Notes under the pieces: model-generated
Seen by the model: only the letters and a program-made list of their open reading frames with translations
Databases searched by the model: none
Told to the model about the DNA's origin: nothing
DNA from: Rhodobacterales bacterium RIFCSPHIGHO2_02_FULL_62_130
GTDB taxonomy: Bacteria; Pseudomonadota; Alphaproteobacteria; Rhodobacterales; Rhodobacteraceae
Direction: 5' to 3'
DNA: 64,000 nucleotides
Assembly: GCA_001828855.1 (NCBI GenBank)
Contig: MHZT01000034.1
Span: 186,001 to 250,000, forward strand
In this document: positions 40,880-48,414 of the stretch, in pieces
Layout of the letters: each line of letters begins with the position of its first letter
How positions within the stretch are numbered: position 1 is the first letter of the stretch
Made by a program: the position numbers and the translations under genes

Positions 40880-42121
40880 ATGAGCGCCCCCATTCCCCAT
40901 TCCCCCGCCGAAGATGCCGATGAACCCGTTCGCGGCCGCCCCGTTGTCCGCCTGAAGCCCAAGGCCGAGGCCCGCGCGCTGCGCCATGGCTTCCCTTGGG
41001 TTTATGCGGATGAATTGGTCACCGACCGCCGCACCCAGAATCTTGCGCCCGGCGCGCTGGCGGTGCTGGAAGATGGCGACCGCCGGCCTTTGGGTCTGGT
41101 GACGGTCAACACCAAATCCAAGATCATCGCCCGCATGCTGGACCGCGACCCCGAAGCGCAGATCGATCAGGCATGGTTCGAGGCGCGGCTGTCACGGGCG
41201 CTGTCCCTGCGCGCCCGCCTGCATGACGCGCCGTTCTACCGTCTGGTCCACGCCGAGGCCGATCTGCTGCCCGGCGTTGTGATCGACCGCTTTGGCGATG
41301 TGGTGGTGATCCAGCCCAACGCCGCTTGGGCCGAGGCGTATATTCAGGCTCTGGCCGCGGCCGTGGTCGCGGTGACGGGTGTTGCGACCATCATCAAGAA
41401 CGGCACAGGCCGCTCGCGCGGGCTGGAAGGTCTGACCGAGGAAACCGCCGTGCTGCGGGGTGGCGTCGATGCGCCGATCCCTGTGCCGATGAACGGCGCC
41501 ACCTATATGGCCGATGTGATGGGCGGGCAGAAAACCGGCCTGTTCTTTGACCAACGCCCGAACCACGCCTTCGCCGCCCGCCTTGCGGCAGGTGCGCGGG
41601 TGCTGGATGTGTTCAGCCATGTTGGCGGTTTTGCGCTGGCGGCGCTGGCGGGTGGGGCCACGTCGGCGCTTGCCGTTGATGCCTCAGCAGCAGCGCTGGC
41701 ACTGGCGGGGCAGGGGGCTGCGGCCTCGGGCTTTGCCGACCGCTTTGCCACGCGACAGGGCGATGCCTTTGACGTGCTGGAGTCCTTGGGGGCCGAAGGC
41801 GCTCGGTTCGATCTGGTGATCTGCGACCCACCCGCCTTTGCCCCTGCCAAACCGGCACTTGAGGCGGGCCTGCGCGCCTATGAACGCGTCGCACGGCTGG
41901 CGGCACCCTTGGTCGCACCGGGGGGATATCTGGTGCTGTGTTCCTGCTCGCATGCTGCCGATCTGGCGTCCTTCCGCAACGCCTGCGCGCGCGGCATCGG
42001 GCGCGGCGGCCGGCGCGGGCAACTGCTGCACACCGGTTTTGCCGGACCGGATCACCCGATGCTGCCGCAACTGGCCGAGAGCGCCTATCTCAAGGCACTG
42101 TTCTTCCGGCTTGACGGGTGA
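40880..42121 (+). CDS. rlmI: Class I SAM-dependent rRNA large subunit methyltransferase (RlmI-like)
   Basis: The 413-residue protein has an N-terminal PUA domain (about 20-90, beginning VVRLKPKAEARALRHGFPWVYADEL). A middle domain and a Rossmann methyltransferase follow, with motif I VLDVFSHVGGFALAALAGG, acidic LAVDASAAALALA and the motif IV DLVICDPPAFA. CSCSH near the end (LVLCSCSHAADLASF) contains the conserved catalytic Cys of RlmI/m5C-type enzymes. RlmI methylates C1962 of 23S rRNA in E. coli. Its stop overlaps the GTG start of the PIN-domain gene. Confidence 0.88.
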   Translation: MSAPIPHSPAEDADEPVRGRPVVRLKPKAEARALRHGFPWVYADELVTDRRTQNLAPGALAVLEDGDRRPLGLVTVNTKSKIIARMLDRDPEAQIDQAWFEARLSRALSLRARLHDAPFYRLVHAEADLLPGVVIDRFGDVVVIQPNAAWAEAYIQALAAAVVAVTGVATIIKNGTGRSRGLEGLTEETAVLRGGVDAPIPVPMNGATYMADVMGGQKTGLFFDQRPNHAFAARLAAGARVLDVFSHVGGFALAALAGGATSALAVDASAAALALAGQGAAASGFADRFATRQGDAFDVLESLGAEGARFDLVICDPPAFAPAKPALEAGLRAYERVARLAAPLVAPGGYLVLCSCSHAADLASFRNACARGIGRGGRRGQLLHTGFAGPDHPMLPQLAESAYLKALFFRLDG

Positions 42122-42669
42122 AAGCGGTCCTTGACGCCTGCGTCCTCTTCCCCACCGTCCTGCGGGAAATCCTGCTGGGCGTAGCGGGGAAGGGGCTGTA
42201 CGAGCCGCTCTGGTCCGACCGCATCCTGCGCGAATGGGTTCTGGCCACGGCCAAACTCGGGCCGCTGGCACAAGTGCAAGCCGAAGGCGACGCCACCCTG
42301 CTGCGCACCGCCTTCCCGCGCGCCTGCCTGCGCGACCGCCCCGAGATCGAGGCCCGCCTGCTGCTGCCCGACCCCAATGACGTGCACGTGCTGGCCGTGG
42401 CCATCGCGGGCCACGCCGATGCCATCATTACCTTCAACGCCGCCGACTTTCCCCGCCACATCCTTGCCGAAGAAGGCATAGACCGCCGCGATCCCGACGG
42501 GTTTCTGTGGCAACTCTGGTCCTTCCACCCCGCCGAAGTCTCGCAGGTTGTCGCCGCCGTTCACGCCACCGCCGAACGCATGGCAGGCGCACCCCTCTCT
42601 GCCAAATCCCTGCTCAAACGCGCCAAACTCCCGCGACTGGCCAAGGCCCTTTATCCAGTCGCGCCCTAG
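42118..42669 (+). CDS. PIN-domain protein
   Basis: The 183-residue protein starts at GTG 42118, overlapping the rlmI stop in a GTGA, so translation is coupled. The PIN fold shows MKAVLDACVLFPTVLREILL with catalytic Asp6, a central Glu cluster and NDVHVLAVAIAGHADAIITFNAADFP with the second and third acidic residues. A C-terminal extension of about 50 residues (VVAAVHATAERMAGAPLSAKSLL…) is not toxin-like. PIN proteins are Mg-dependent RNases, often toxins. No antitoxin ORF is adjacent and the gene is coupled to an rRNA methyltransferase, so a housekeeping RNA role is possible. Confidence 0.82.
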   Translation: MKAVLDACVLFPTVLREILLGVAGKGLYEPLWSDRILREWVLATAKLGPLAQVQAEGDATLLRTAFPRACLRDRPEIEARLLLPDPNDVHVLAVAIAGHADAIITFNAADFPRHILAEEGIDRRDPDGFLWQLWSFHPAEVSQVVAAVHATAERMAGAPLSAKSLLKRAKLPRLAKALYPVAP

Positions 42670-42833
42670 GTGCGTGCAAAGCACACACCCTACCCCCATC
42701 CTGACGCGACGGGGCTTCATCTTGGTTCAAATACTCCCGCCGGAGGCTCTGACGTAGCGGCAGGGAGCCTCCGGCGGGAGTATTTGAACCAAGATGAAAC
42801 GCAAAGGGTAGGGTGCGTGCTTGTCACGCACCT
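42668..42833. repeat. Composite nested palindrome (BIME-like), copy 1
   Basis: The outer arms 42668-42695 and 42806-42833 are complementary at 25 of 28 positions; each arm is itself hairpin-prone (GGTGCGTG…CACGCACC, with a GTAG/CTAC flank). Inside lies a perfect 33-bp inverted repeat (42716-42748 with 42766-42798, reading TTCATCTTGGTTCAAATACT onward) around a 17-base loop. It fills the gap between the convergent PIN and uxaA genes. It resembles paired REP sequences (BIME) flanking the family's box palindrome. A second copy lies at 46.13-46.29 kb. Confidence 0.9.
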
Positions 42834-42837
42834 TTGC

Positions 42838-44361
42838 TCACATCACCGCGCCGATCTGCCACGGCACAAATTCCGCGCCGCCAAAGCCTAGCTCTTCGGA
42901 CAGCGATTTTTTGCCTGACGCCACCGCGATGATCTTGTCCAATATCTCGGCCCCCTTGTCGGCGATGCTGACCCCGTCCGTCAGGATGTCGCCGCAGTTG
43001 ATGTCCATATCCTCGGCCATGCGGGCATACATTTCGGAATTGGTCGCAAGTTTGATGCAGGGGCTGGGTTTGTAGCCCGACACCGATCCGCGCCCGGTGG
43101 TAAAGACGATCATCGTGGCACCCGAGGCGATCTGGCCCGTGACCGAGCAGGGGTCATAGCCGGGGCTGTCCATATAGGTGAAGCCGGGCGTGGTGATCGG
43201 TTCGGCGAATTTGTAGACGCCGACCAAGGGGGCGGTGCCGCCCTTCGCCACAGCCCCCAGCGATTTTTCAAGGATCGTGGTCAACCCGCCCTTCTTGTTG
43301 CCGGGGGAAGGGTTGTTGTCCATCTCGCCGCCGTTGCGGGCCGTATAATCTTCCCACCATCTGATCCGCTCGATCAGTTTCTCGCCGACCTCACGCGACA
43401 CGGCGCGGCGGGTCAGCAGGTGTTCGGCACCATAAATCTCGGGCGTTTCCGACAGGATCGTGGTGCCACCCATCTGCACCAGCAGATCCGAGGCATGGCC
43501 CAGTGCCGGATTGGCGGTGATGCCGGAATAGCCGTCGGACCCGCCGCATTGCAGCCCCACCACCAGTTTCGACACCGGAGCCGGAGCGCGGGCGGTTTTG
43601 CTGGCGACCTCTGCCATTTCGCGCAGCACCTTCAGCCCCGCCGCGATGGTGGCGCGGGTGCCGCCGGTTTGCTGGATTGTCATGTAGCGGAAATTGCCAT
43701 CGGGGCGCAGGCGGCCTTGGCCCACCAGATCCGGCACCTGCATCACCTCGCAGCCCAGACCTACCAGCAATATCCCGCCGAAATTCGCATTGCGCGCATA
43801 GCCTTTCAGCGTCCGCATCAGGGTGTCGTAGCCCTCGTTCACCCCCGACATGCCGCAGCCGGTGTTATGCACAATCGGCACAAATCCGTCGATATTGGGC
43901 ATCCCCGACAGATCGGGGTCCTTCTCGGCGGCCTCGGCGATAAAGCGCGCGACCGAACCCGAACAGTTCACCGAGGTCAGGATACCGATATAGTTGCGGG
44001 TGCCGACTTGCCCGTCGGCGCGGTGATAGCCCATGAACTCACGCACGGGCAGCGCGGGCAGGGCGCGGCTTTCCGATCCTATGGCATAGTCATCGCTGTG
44101 CGGACCCATGCCAAGGTTATGGCTGTGGATATGCGCGCCCGCCGGAATATCTTCCAGTGCCTGCCCGATGATCTGGCCATAGCGCACCACCACCTGACCC
44201 TTTGCAATCGCCACCGAAGCGATCTTGTGGCCACGCGGCACCGCCTGTATCAGCGTCAGGCCCAGCCCCGCAGGCGCTGCCCCCGCCTTCAGATCTGCCA
44301 AGGCGATCACCACATTGTCCGCCGGATTAAGCCGGATGATCGGGTCCGCTCCAAGTGACAT
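42838..44361 (-). CDS. uxaA: UxaA-family altronate dehydratase (full-length SAF + catalytic)
   Basis: Altronate dehydratase removes water from D-altronate to give 2-keto-3-deoxygluconate. The 507-residue protein combines an N-terminal SAF-like domain (about 1-100) with the catalytic UxaA domain, so it is not the split form. Motifs include HSHNLGMGPHSDDY, GTRNYIGILTSVNCSGSVARF, VHNTGCGMSGVNEG, LVVGLQCGGSDGYSGITANPALG and DINCGDILTDG, with conserved Cys for an Fe-S or metal site. It is divergent from a FadR-type regulator across a perfect palindrome. A relative acting on galactarate or another sugar acid cannot be excluded. Confidence 0.9.
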   Translation of the reverse strand: MSLGADPIIRLNPADNVVIALADLKAGAAPAGLGLTLIQAVPRGHKIASVAIAKGQVVVRYGQIIGQALEDIPAGAHIHSHNLGMGPHSDDYAIGSESRALPALPVREFMGYHRADGQVGTRNYIGILTSVNCSGSVARFIAEAAEKDPDLSGMPNIDGFVPIVHNTGCGMSGVNEGYDTLMRTLKGYARNANFGGILLVGLGCEVMQVPDLVGQGRLRPDGNFRYMTIQQTGGTRATIAAGLKVLREMAEVASKTARAPAPVSKLVVGLQCGGSDGYSGITANPALGHASDLLVQMGGTTILSETPEIYGAEHLLTRRAVSREVGEKLIERIRWWEDYTARNGGEMDNNPSPGNKKGGLTTILEKSLGAVAKGGTAPLVGVYKFAEPITTPGFTYMDSPGYDPCSVTGQIASGATMIVFTTGRGSVSGYKPSPCIKLATNSEMYARMAEDMDINCGDILTDGVSIADKGAEILDKIIAVASGKKSLSEELGFGGAEFVPWQIGAVM

Positions 44362-44398
44362 CGCTTACGCCCTTTCCTTGATCTCGCTGGCGGCATGC

Positions 44399-44412
44399 GC
44401 TAACATGTTAGC
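44399..44412. promoter_or_regulatory. Operator-like palindrome between uxaA and the FadR-type gene
   Basis: GCTAACATGTTAGC is a perfect 14-bp palindrome in the divergent region. It ends exactly one base before the putative regulator start, and part of it repeats as GCATGTTA at 44411-44418. Placement fits autorepression plus control of uxaA by the adjacent GntR/FadR protein. Confidence 0.65.
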
Positions 44413-45144
44413 ATGTTACAGCCGCATGATACCGCATCACAAGACCCGATCTTGACAGAACCGCGCCTGACGCCCCTTGACCGGCTGGCCGGATCTTTGG
44501 GGCAGCGGGTCTACCTGACGCTCCGCCACGCCATCCTGTCACTGGCGTATCGGCCCGGTGAGATCCTGCGAAAGCCGGAAATCTGTGCAGAACTGGGGGT
44601 TTCGCGCAGCCCGGTGTCGGATGCCGTCGCCCGTCTGGCCGCCGAGGGGCTGGTCGATGTGATCCCGCAGGCCGGCACCTATGTTGCACGCTTTTCGATG
44701 GAGGAAATCCGTGAGGGCGCCTTTCTGCGCGAAGCGATCGAGGTTGCGGCGATTGAACTGGTCGCGCGGACCATCACCGACGAACAACTGGTGATTCTGC
44801 GCCGCAATCTGGTGGTGCAGGCGGCGCTGCTGGCCGACAATGATTTTGCGGGCTTTTACAAACTTGATGGCGAGATGCACGAACTGCTGCTCTCCTTCAC
44901 CGGCTACCGCAAGCTGGCTGCGGTGTCGGATACGGCTTGGGCGCATGTGAACCGCGCGCGTCAACTTGTTCTGCCTGTGCCAGGGCGGGTGGCGGCCACG
45001 CTGGCCGAACATCGTGCCATTCTGTCGGCGCTCGAGGCGCGTGACCCCGACGCCGCGCGGAGCGCGATCCGCAGCCATCTGCGCCAGTTGGTCACCTATC
45101 TGGAGCCACTGGAGCGCAGCCATCCCGACCTGTTCAACCCCTGA
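44413..45144 (+). CDS. GntR/FadR-family transcriptional regulator
   Basis: The 243-residue regulator has an N-terminal winged helix (SLGQRVYLTLRHAILSLAYRPGEILRKPEICAELGVSRSPVSDAVARLAAEGLVDVIPQ, about 30-90). An FCD-type helical ligand domain follows, with the usual metal-binding residues around DGEMHELLLSFTGYRK and HRAILSALEARDPDAA. The first ATG, at 44413, directly follows the operator palindrome with no room for a Shine-Dalgarno, so it may be leaderless; GTG/TTG alternatives exist downstream. Divergence from uxaA and coupling to a sugar isomerase gene indicate control of a sugar-acid pathway. Confidence 0.88.
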   Translation: MLQPHDTASQDPILTEPRLTPLDRLAGSLGQRVYLTLRHAILSLAYRPGEILRKPEICAELGVSRSPVSDAVARLAAEGLVDVIPQAGTYVARFSMEEIREGAFLREAIEVAAIELVARTITDEQLVILRRNLVVQAALLADNDFAGFYKLDGEMHELLLSFTGYRKLAAVSDTAWAHVNRARQLVLPVPGRVAATLAEHRAILSALEARDPDAARSAIRSHLRQLVTYLEPLERSHPDLFNP

Positions 45145-45150
45145 GGCCCA

Positions 45151-46113
45151 ATGACCCGTCCCAATGCCCCCCGCTATGCCGCCCGCCTGAATGCCTTCAA
45201 GGTCAAGGGCGGCTCGGTGGCCGACATGATCGCAGGGGTGGGACATGTGGGAGGCATCTCGGCCGCCGATCTGAACTATCCCGATCATTTCGAGAAACAT
45301 AGCCCCGCCGCTTTGGGGCGGATGCTGGCCGATCAGGGCATGGTGATCAACGGGTTGGCGATGCGCTATTACACCGAGGCCGGGTTCAAGCTGGGGGCCT
45401 TTACCCATCCCGACCTGTCAGTGCGCCGCGCGGCGATCGACCTGACCAAGCGCGGGATTGATGTCTGTGCCGAAATGGGCGGGGCGCTGATGACGCTTTG
45501 GATGGGGCAGGACGGATATGATTATTCTTTCCAGATCGACTACGGGCGGGCTTGGGAAGATACCATCGCCGCGATTGCCGAAGTGGCCGACCATAACCCT
45601 GCCGTCGATATTGCCGTCGAATACAAACCCGACGAGCCGCGCGCCTTTGCGCTGATGCCCGATATGGCAACCACGCTTCTGGCCCTGCGCGAGGTGAACC
45701 GCGCCAATACCGGCGTGACGCTCGACTTCGCGCATGTGCTTTACGCAGGCGAGATGCCCGCCTATGCCGCGACCCTTGCCGCGCGGCACAGCCGGATCTT
45801 GGGTGTCCATCTGAACGACGGCTACGGCAAGCGCGACGACGGGCTTATGGCAGGCACCGTGCATCCGGTGCAAACGGTCGAGTTGTTTATGGCACTGGAC
45901 CGTGCAGGCTATGACGGTGTGATCTACTTCGACACCTTCCCCGATCAGGCAGGCCTGAACCCCGTGCATGAAACCCGCGCCAATATCGCCCTGACGGATC
46001 GTCTGCGCGCCATCGCCCGCAATCTGGCGCAAAACCCCGATCTGGCCGCCGCCACCGCCCGACAAGACGCGGCCGCCGTCTCGCTGATCGTGGCAAACGC
46101 GCTTTACCGCTGA
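45151..46113 (+). CDS. Sugar phosphate isomerase/epimerase-family TIM-barrel protein
   Basis: The 320-residue protein belongs to the xylose-isomerase-like TIM-barrel family. It has DIAVEYKPDEPRAFALM (metal-ligand Glu), TGVTLDFAHVLYAGEMP, GVHLNDGYGKRDDGLMAGT and GVIYFDTFPDQAG, which supply the usual metal-binding Glu/Asp/His set. It starts 6 bases after the FadR-type gene and so shares its transcript. Its substrate is unknown; a ketose or sugar-acid epimerase feeding altronate dehydratase would fit the context. An L-rhamnose-isomerase-like activity is another option. Confidence 0.85.
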   Translation: MTRPNAPRYAARLNAFKVKGGSVADMIAGVGHVGGISAADLNYPDHFEKHSPAALGRMLADQGMVINGLAMRYYTEAGFKLGAFTHPDLSVRRAAIDLTKRGIDVCAEMGGALMTLWMGQDGYDYSFQIDYGRAWEDTIAAIAEVADHNPAVDIAVEYKPDEPRAFALMPDMATTLLALREVNRANTGVTLDFAHVLYAGEMPAYAATLAARHSRILGVHLNDGYGKRDDGLMAGTVHPVQTVELFMALDRAGYDGVIYFDTFPDQAGLNPVHETRANIALTDRLRAIARNLAQNPDLAAATARQDAAAVSLIVANALYR

Positions 46114-46125
46114 GCCTTCCGACAA

Positions 46126-46292
46126 AGGTGCGTGGCAAGCACGCACCCTACCCCCGTTCTGCACGGCACCGGCTTTCATCTTGGCTCAAATACTCCCGCC
46201 GGAGGCTTCCGCCGCAAGCAGATGGAGCCTCCGGCGGGAGTATTTGAGCCAAGATGAAGCACAAGGGGTAGGGTGCGTGCTTGTCACGCACC
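46126..46292. repeat. Composite nested palindrome (BIME-like), copy 2
   Basis: This has the same architecture as copy 1. The outer arms 46127-46154 and 46265-46292 match at 27 of 28 positions. A perfect 33-bp inner inverted repeat (46175-46207 with 46226-46258) surrounds an 18-base loop. Relative to copy 1 the inner arms carry a compensated change (TTGGCTCAAA/TTTGAGCCAA versus TTGGTTCAAA/TTTGAACCAA), so pairing is preserved. It lies between the convergent epimerase and FAD-oxidoreductase genes, and with copy 1 brackets the uxaA cassette. Confidence 0.9.
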
Positions 46293-46304
46293 GCGCGGGT
46301 TGGG

Positions 46305-47585
46305 TCAGCGTTCCCGCCACCAGTCTTGGGCCTGCAGTTTCCAGTAGGTCAGTTGGGCTGCGGCAAGGCCGAAGGGGCCGCCGGCCCATGTCAGCCCGAA
46401 AGGGGTGAACATTTTGATGCGGTCGCTTTGGCCCAGCATCGCCTCGGCCAGCACTTTGCCTGCGATGGCCGTCGTGTTCAGGCCGTGGCCGCCGAAGGCT
46501 GTGGCATGCCACACGCCTTGCTGCATCTGACCGATTTGCGGCATCAGGTGGCGGGCATAGCCCATCAGGCCGGACCAGCTTTGCTCGGTTTTCAGATCGG
46601 CGAGTTGCGGGAACACCCCGACCATCTCGCGGCGGAGTTCGCGCGCCACCCCTTCGGCACTTGCGGCGCGGGTGGTGATGCGGCCGCCCCAGAGCAGGCG
46701 TTTGCCGCCATCGACGACGCGGTAGTAATCCGAAGCGCGGCGGTCATCCAGAACGGCTTCGGTGGTCTTGATGGCAGATGCGATCAGATCGGGGGCGGGT
46801 TCCGAGATCATCATATAGGTGGCAATTGGCAGCACGGCGCGGTTCAGGCGCGGCACCAGAGGCCCTGTGTAGCCGCCTGTCGCAAACACCACATCCTGCG
46901 CCCGCAGCATGCCCTTGGCCGTGCGGATTTCCTTGACCGCTCCGCGCAGCGCGGTCGCGGTGGCGGGCGAGGATTCGTAGATCACCCCGCCCAGCCGTTC
47001 CACCTCGGCGGCCACCGCGCGCAGGTAGTTCAGCGGGTGAATGTGGAAGGCGCGCGGGTCTGACAGGCCGTGATAATAGCGGTCGGTCGCAAGGCGGGCG
47101 CGGATGGCCTCGCGGTTCAGATAGGTGAACTCATAGCCGAAATCATTCGCAAATTCGGCGGCATAGGCGTGCAGATCATCCGCCTTGTCAAAGCGGCGCA
47201 GATTCAGCAGGCCCGCCACCGGGTCGGCCCCCGTGATCCCCAGATCGGCAATCGTGGCCCGCAGGCGTTCCACGCCTTCGATGGTCAGGCGGTGCAGCGC
47301 GCGGGCGGCCTCGCGCCCCACCCGCGCCTCGATGGCTTCACCGCCACAGGCGAAGGCAGGCGAGACGATACCGCCGTTGCGCCCCGAAGCGCCCCAGCCG
47401 ACCGCCTGCGCCTCCAGCACCGCCACCCGCTTGCCGCCGCGTGCCAGTTCAAGTGCAGTCGTCAGCCCTGCCAAACCGCCGCCGACAATTACACAATCGG
47501 CCTCTTCCACGCCCGACAATGCAGGCCGCGCGCGGATCTCGGTCAGGCTGCGGGCGTAGAAGGTGTCGGGGTAAAGATCACGCAT
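46305..47585 (-). CDS. FAD-dependent oxidoreductase (DAO family, PuuB-like)
   Basis: The 426-residue flavoprotein starts at ATG 47585 (MRDLYPDTFYARSLTEIRARP), 8 bases inside the xth 3' end. Features are FAD-binding ADCVIVGGGLAGLTTALELARGGKRVAVLEA, WGASGRNGGIVSPAFACGG and a C-terminal LLWGGRITTRAASAEG with WSGLMGYARHLMPQIGQM and TAFGGHGLNTTAIAGKVLAEAM. This pattern is typical of gamma-glutamylputrescine oxidase and related amine oxidases. Without other puu genes the amine is unknown. Coupling to xth is probably incidental. Confidence 0.87.
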   Translation of the reverse strand: MRDLYPDTFYARSLTEIRARPALSGVEEADCVIVGGGLAGLTTALELARGGKRVAVLEAQAVGWGASGRNGGIVSPAFACGGEAIEARVGREAARALHRLTIEGVERLRATIADLGITGADPVAGLLNLRRFDKADDLHAYAAEFANDFGYEFTYLNREAIRARLATDRYYHGLSDPRAFHIHPLNYLRAVAAEVERLGGVIYESSPATATALRGAVKEIRTAKGMLRAQDVVFATGGYTGPLVPRLNRAVLPIATYMMISEPAPDLIASAIKTTEAVLDDRRASDYYRVVDGGKRLLWGGRITTRAASAEGVARELRREMVGVFPQLADLKTEQSWSGLMGYARHLMPQIGQMQQGVWHATAFGGHGLNTTAIAGKVLAEAMLGQSDRIKMFTPFGLTWAGGPFGLAAAQLTYWKLQAQDWWRER

Positions 47586-48357
47586 CAAGGCTGATCCAGA
47601 TCGGCACATGATCGGAAGGCTTGTCGCCCGCGCGCACCTGTTTGTCGATCTGCACATCGCGCAGCAAATCCGCCGCCTGCGCCGACAGCAGGTGATGGTC
47701 GATGCGGATGCCGTTGTTCCGCTCCCAAGCCCCGGCCTGATAGTCCCAGAACGTATACTGCCCCGGCGAGGGATTGCGCGCGCGGAAGGCATCGGTCAGG
47801 CCAAGGTGCAACAGCCGCCGGAACGCCTCACGCGATTGCGGCAGGTAGAGCGCGTCATTCAGCCAGACTTCGGGCTTGGCGGCGTCCATCGCCTGCGGGA
47901 TCACGTTGTAATCGCCGCAGAACACCAGCGGTTCCTCGGTGGCCAGAAGTTCGATCACGCGGGCGCGCATTCGCTCCATCCATGCCAGTTTGTAATCATA
48001 TTTCGGCCCCGGTGCAGGGTTGCCATTGGGCAGATACAGCCCGCAGACCCGCACCGCGCGGGTGCCGATCACGGTGGCCTCGATCCAGCGCGCCTGTTCG
48101 TCACTGTCATCACCTGCAAGCCCGCGAGTCACGTCCTCCAACGGCAGTTTCGACAGGATCGCCACGCCGTTAAAGCTTTTCTGGCCATGGGTTTCCACGC
48201 GGTAGCCCATGTCTTCGAACAGCCCGCGCGGGAAGCCTTCGTCCACCGATTTGATCTCTTGCAGGCAGACCACATCCGGCTGGGCAGCGGTTAGCCACGC
48301 AGGCAAAGCCTCGATCCGCGCCTTGATGCCGTTGATGTTGAAGGTGGCGATTTTCAT
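47578..48357 (-). CDS. xth: Exodeoxyribonuclease III
   Basis: The 259-residue AP endonuclease/3'-exonuclease repairs abasic and oxidised DNA ends. ATG 48357 gives MKIATFNINGIKARIEALPAWL. The motifs LQEIKSVDEGFP (metal-binding Glu), CGLYLPNGNP, CGDYNVIPQAMDAA, TFWDYQAGAWERNNGIRIDHHLLS and the final SDHVPIWISLDA with catalytic His are all intact. It overlaps the downstream FAD-oxidoreductase gene by 8 bases. Confidence 0.96.
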   Translation of the reverse strand: MKIATFNINGIKARIEALPAWLTAAQPDVVCLQEIKSVDEGFPRGLFEDMGYRVETHGQKSFNGVAILSKLPLEDVTRGLAGDDSDEQARWIEATVIGTRAVRVCGLYLPNGNPAPGPKYDYKLAWMERMRARVIELLATEEPLVFCGDYNVIPQAMDAAKPEVWLNDALYLPQSREAFRRLLHLGLTDAFRARNPSPGQYTFWDYQAGAWERNNGIRIDHHLLSAQAADLLRDVQIDKQVRAGDKPSDHVPIWISLDA

Positions 48358-48414
48358 GGGCGCGCTCCGGCAGGGTGTCCCGATTTCATAGGCCTGCACC
48401 CTGCGCCGCACAAG

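Noticed and set aside
42118-42669. Toxin-antitoxin module built on the PIN gene
   Set aside because: No small DNA-binding antitoxin gene precedes or follows it; the upstream partner is an rRNA methyltransferase.
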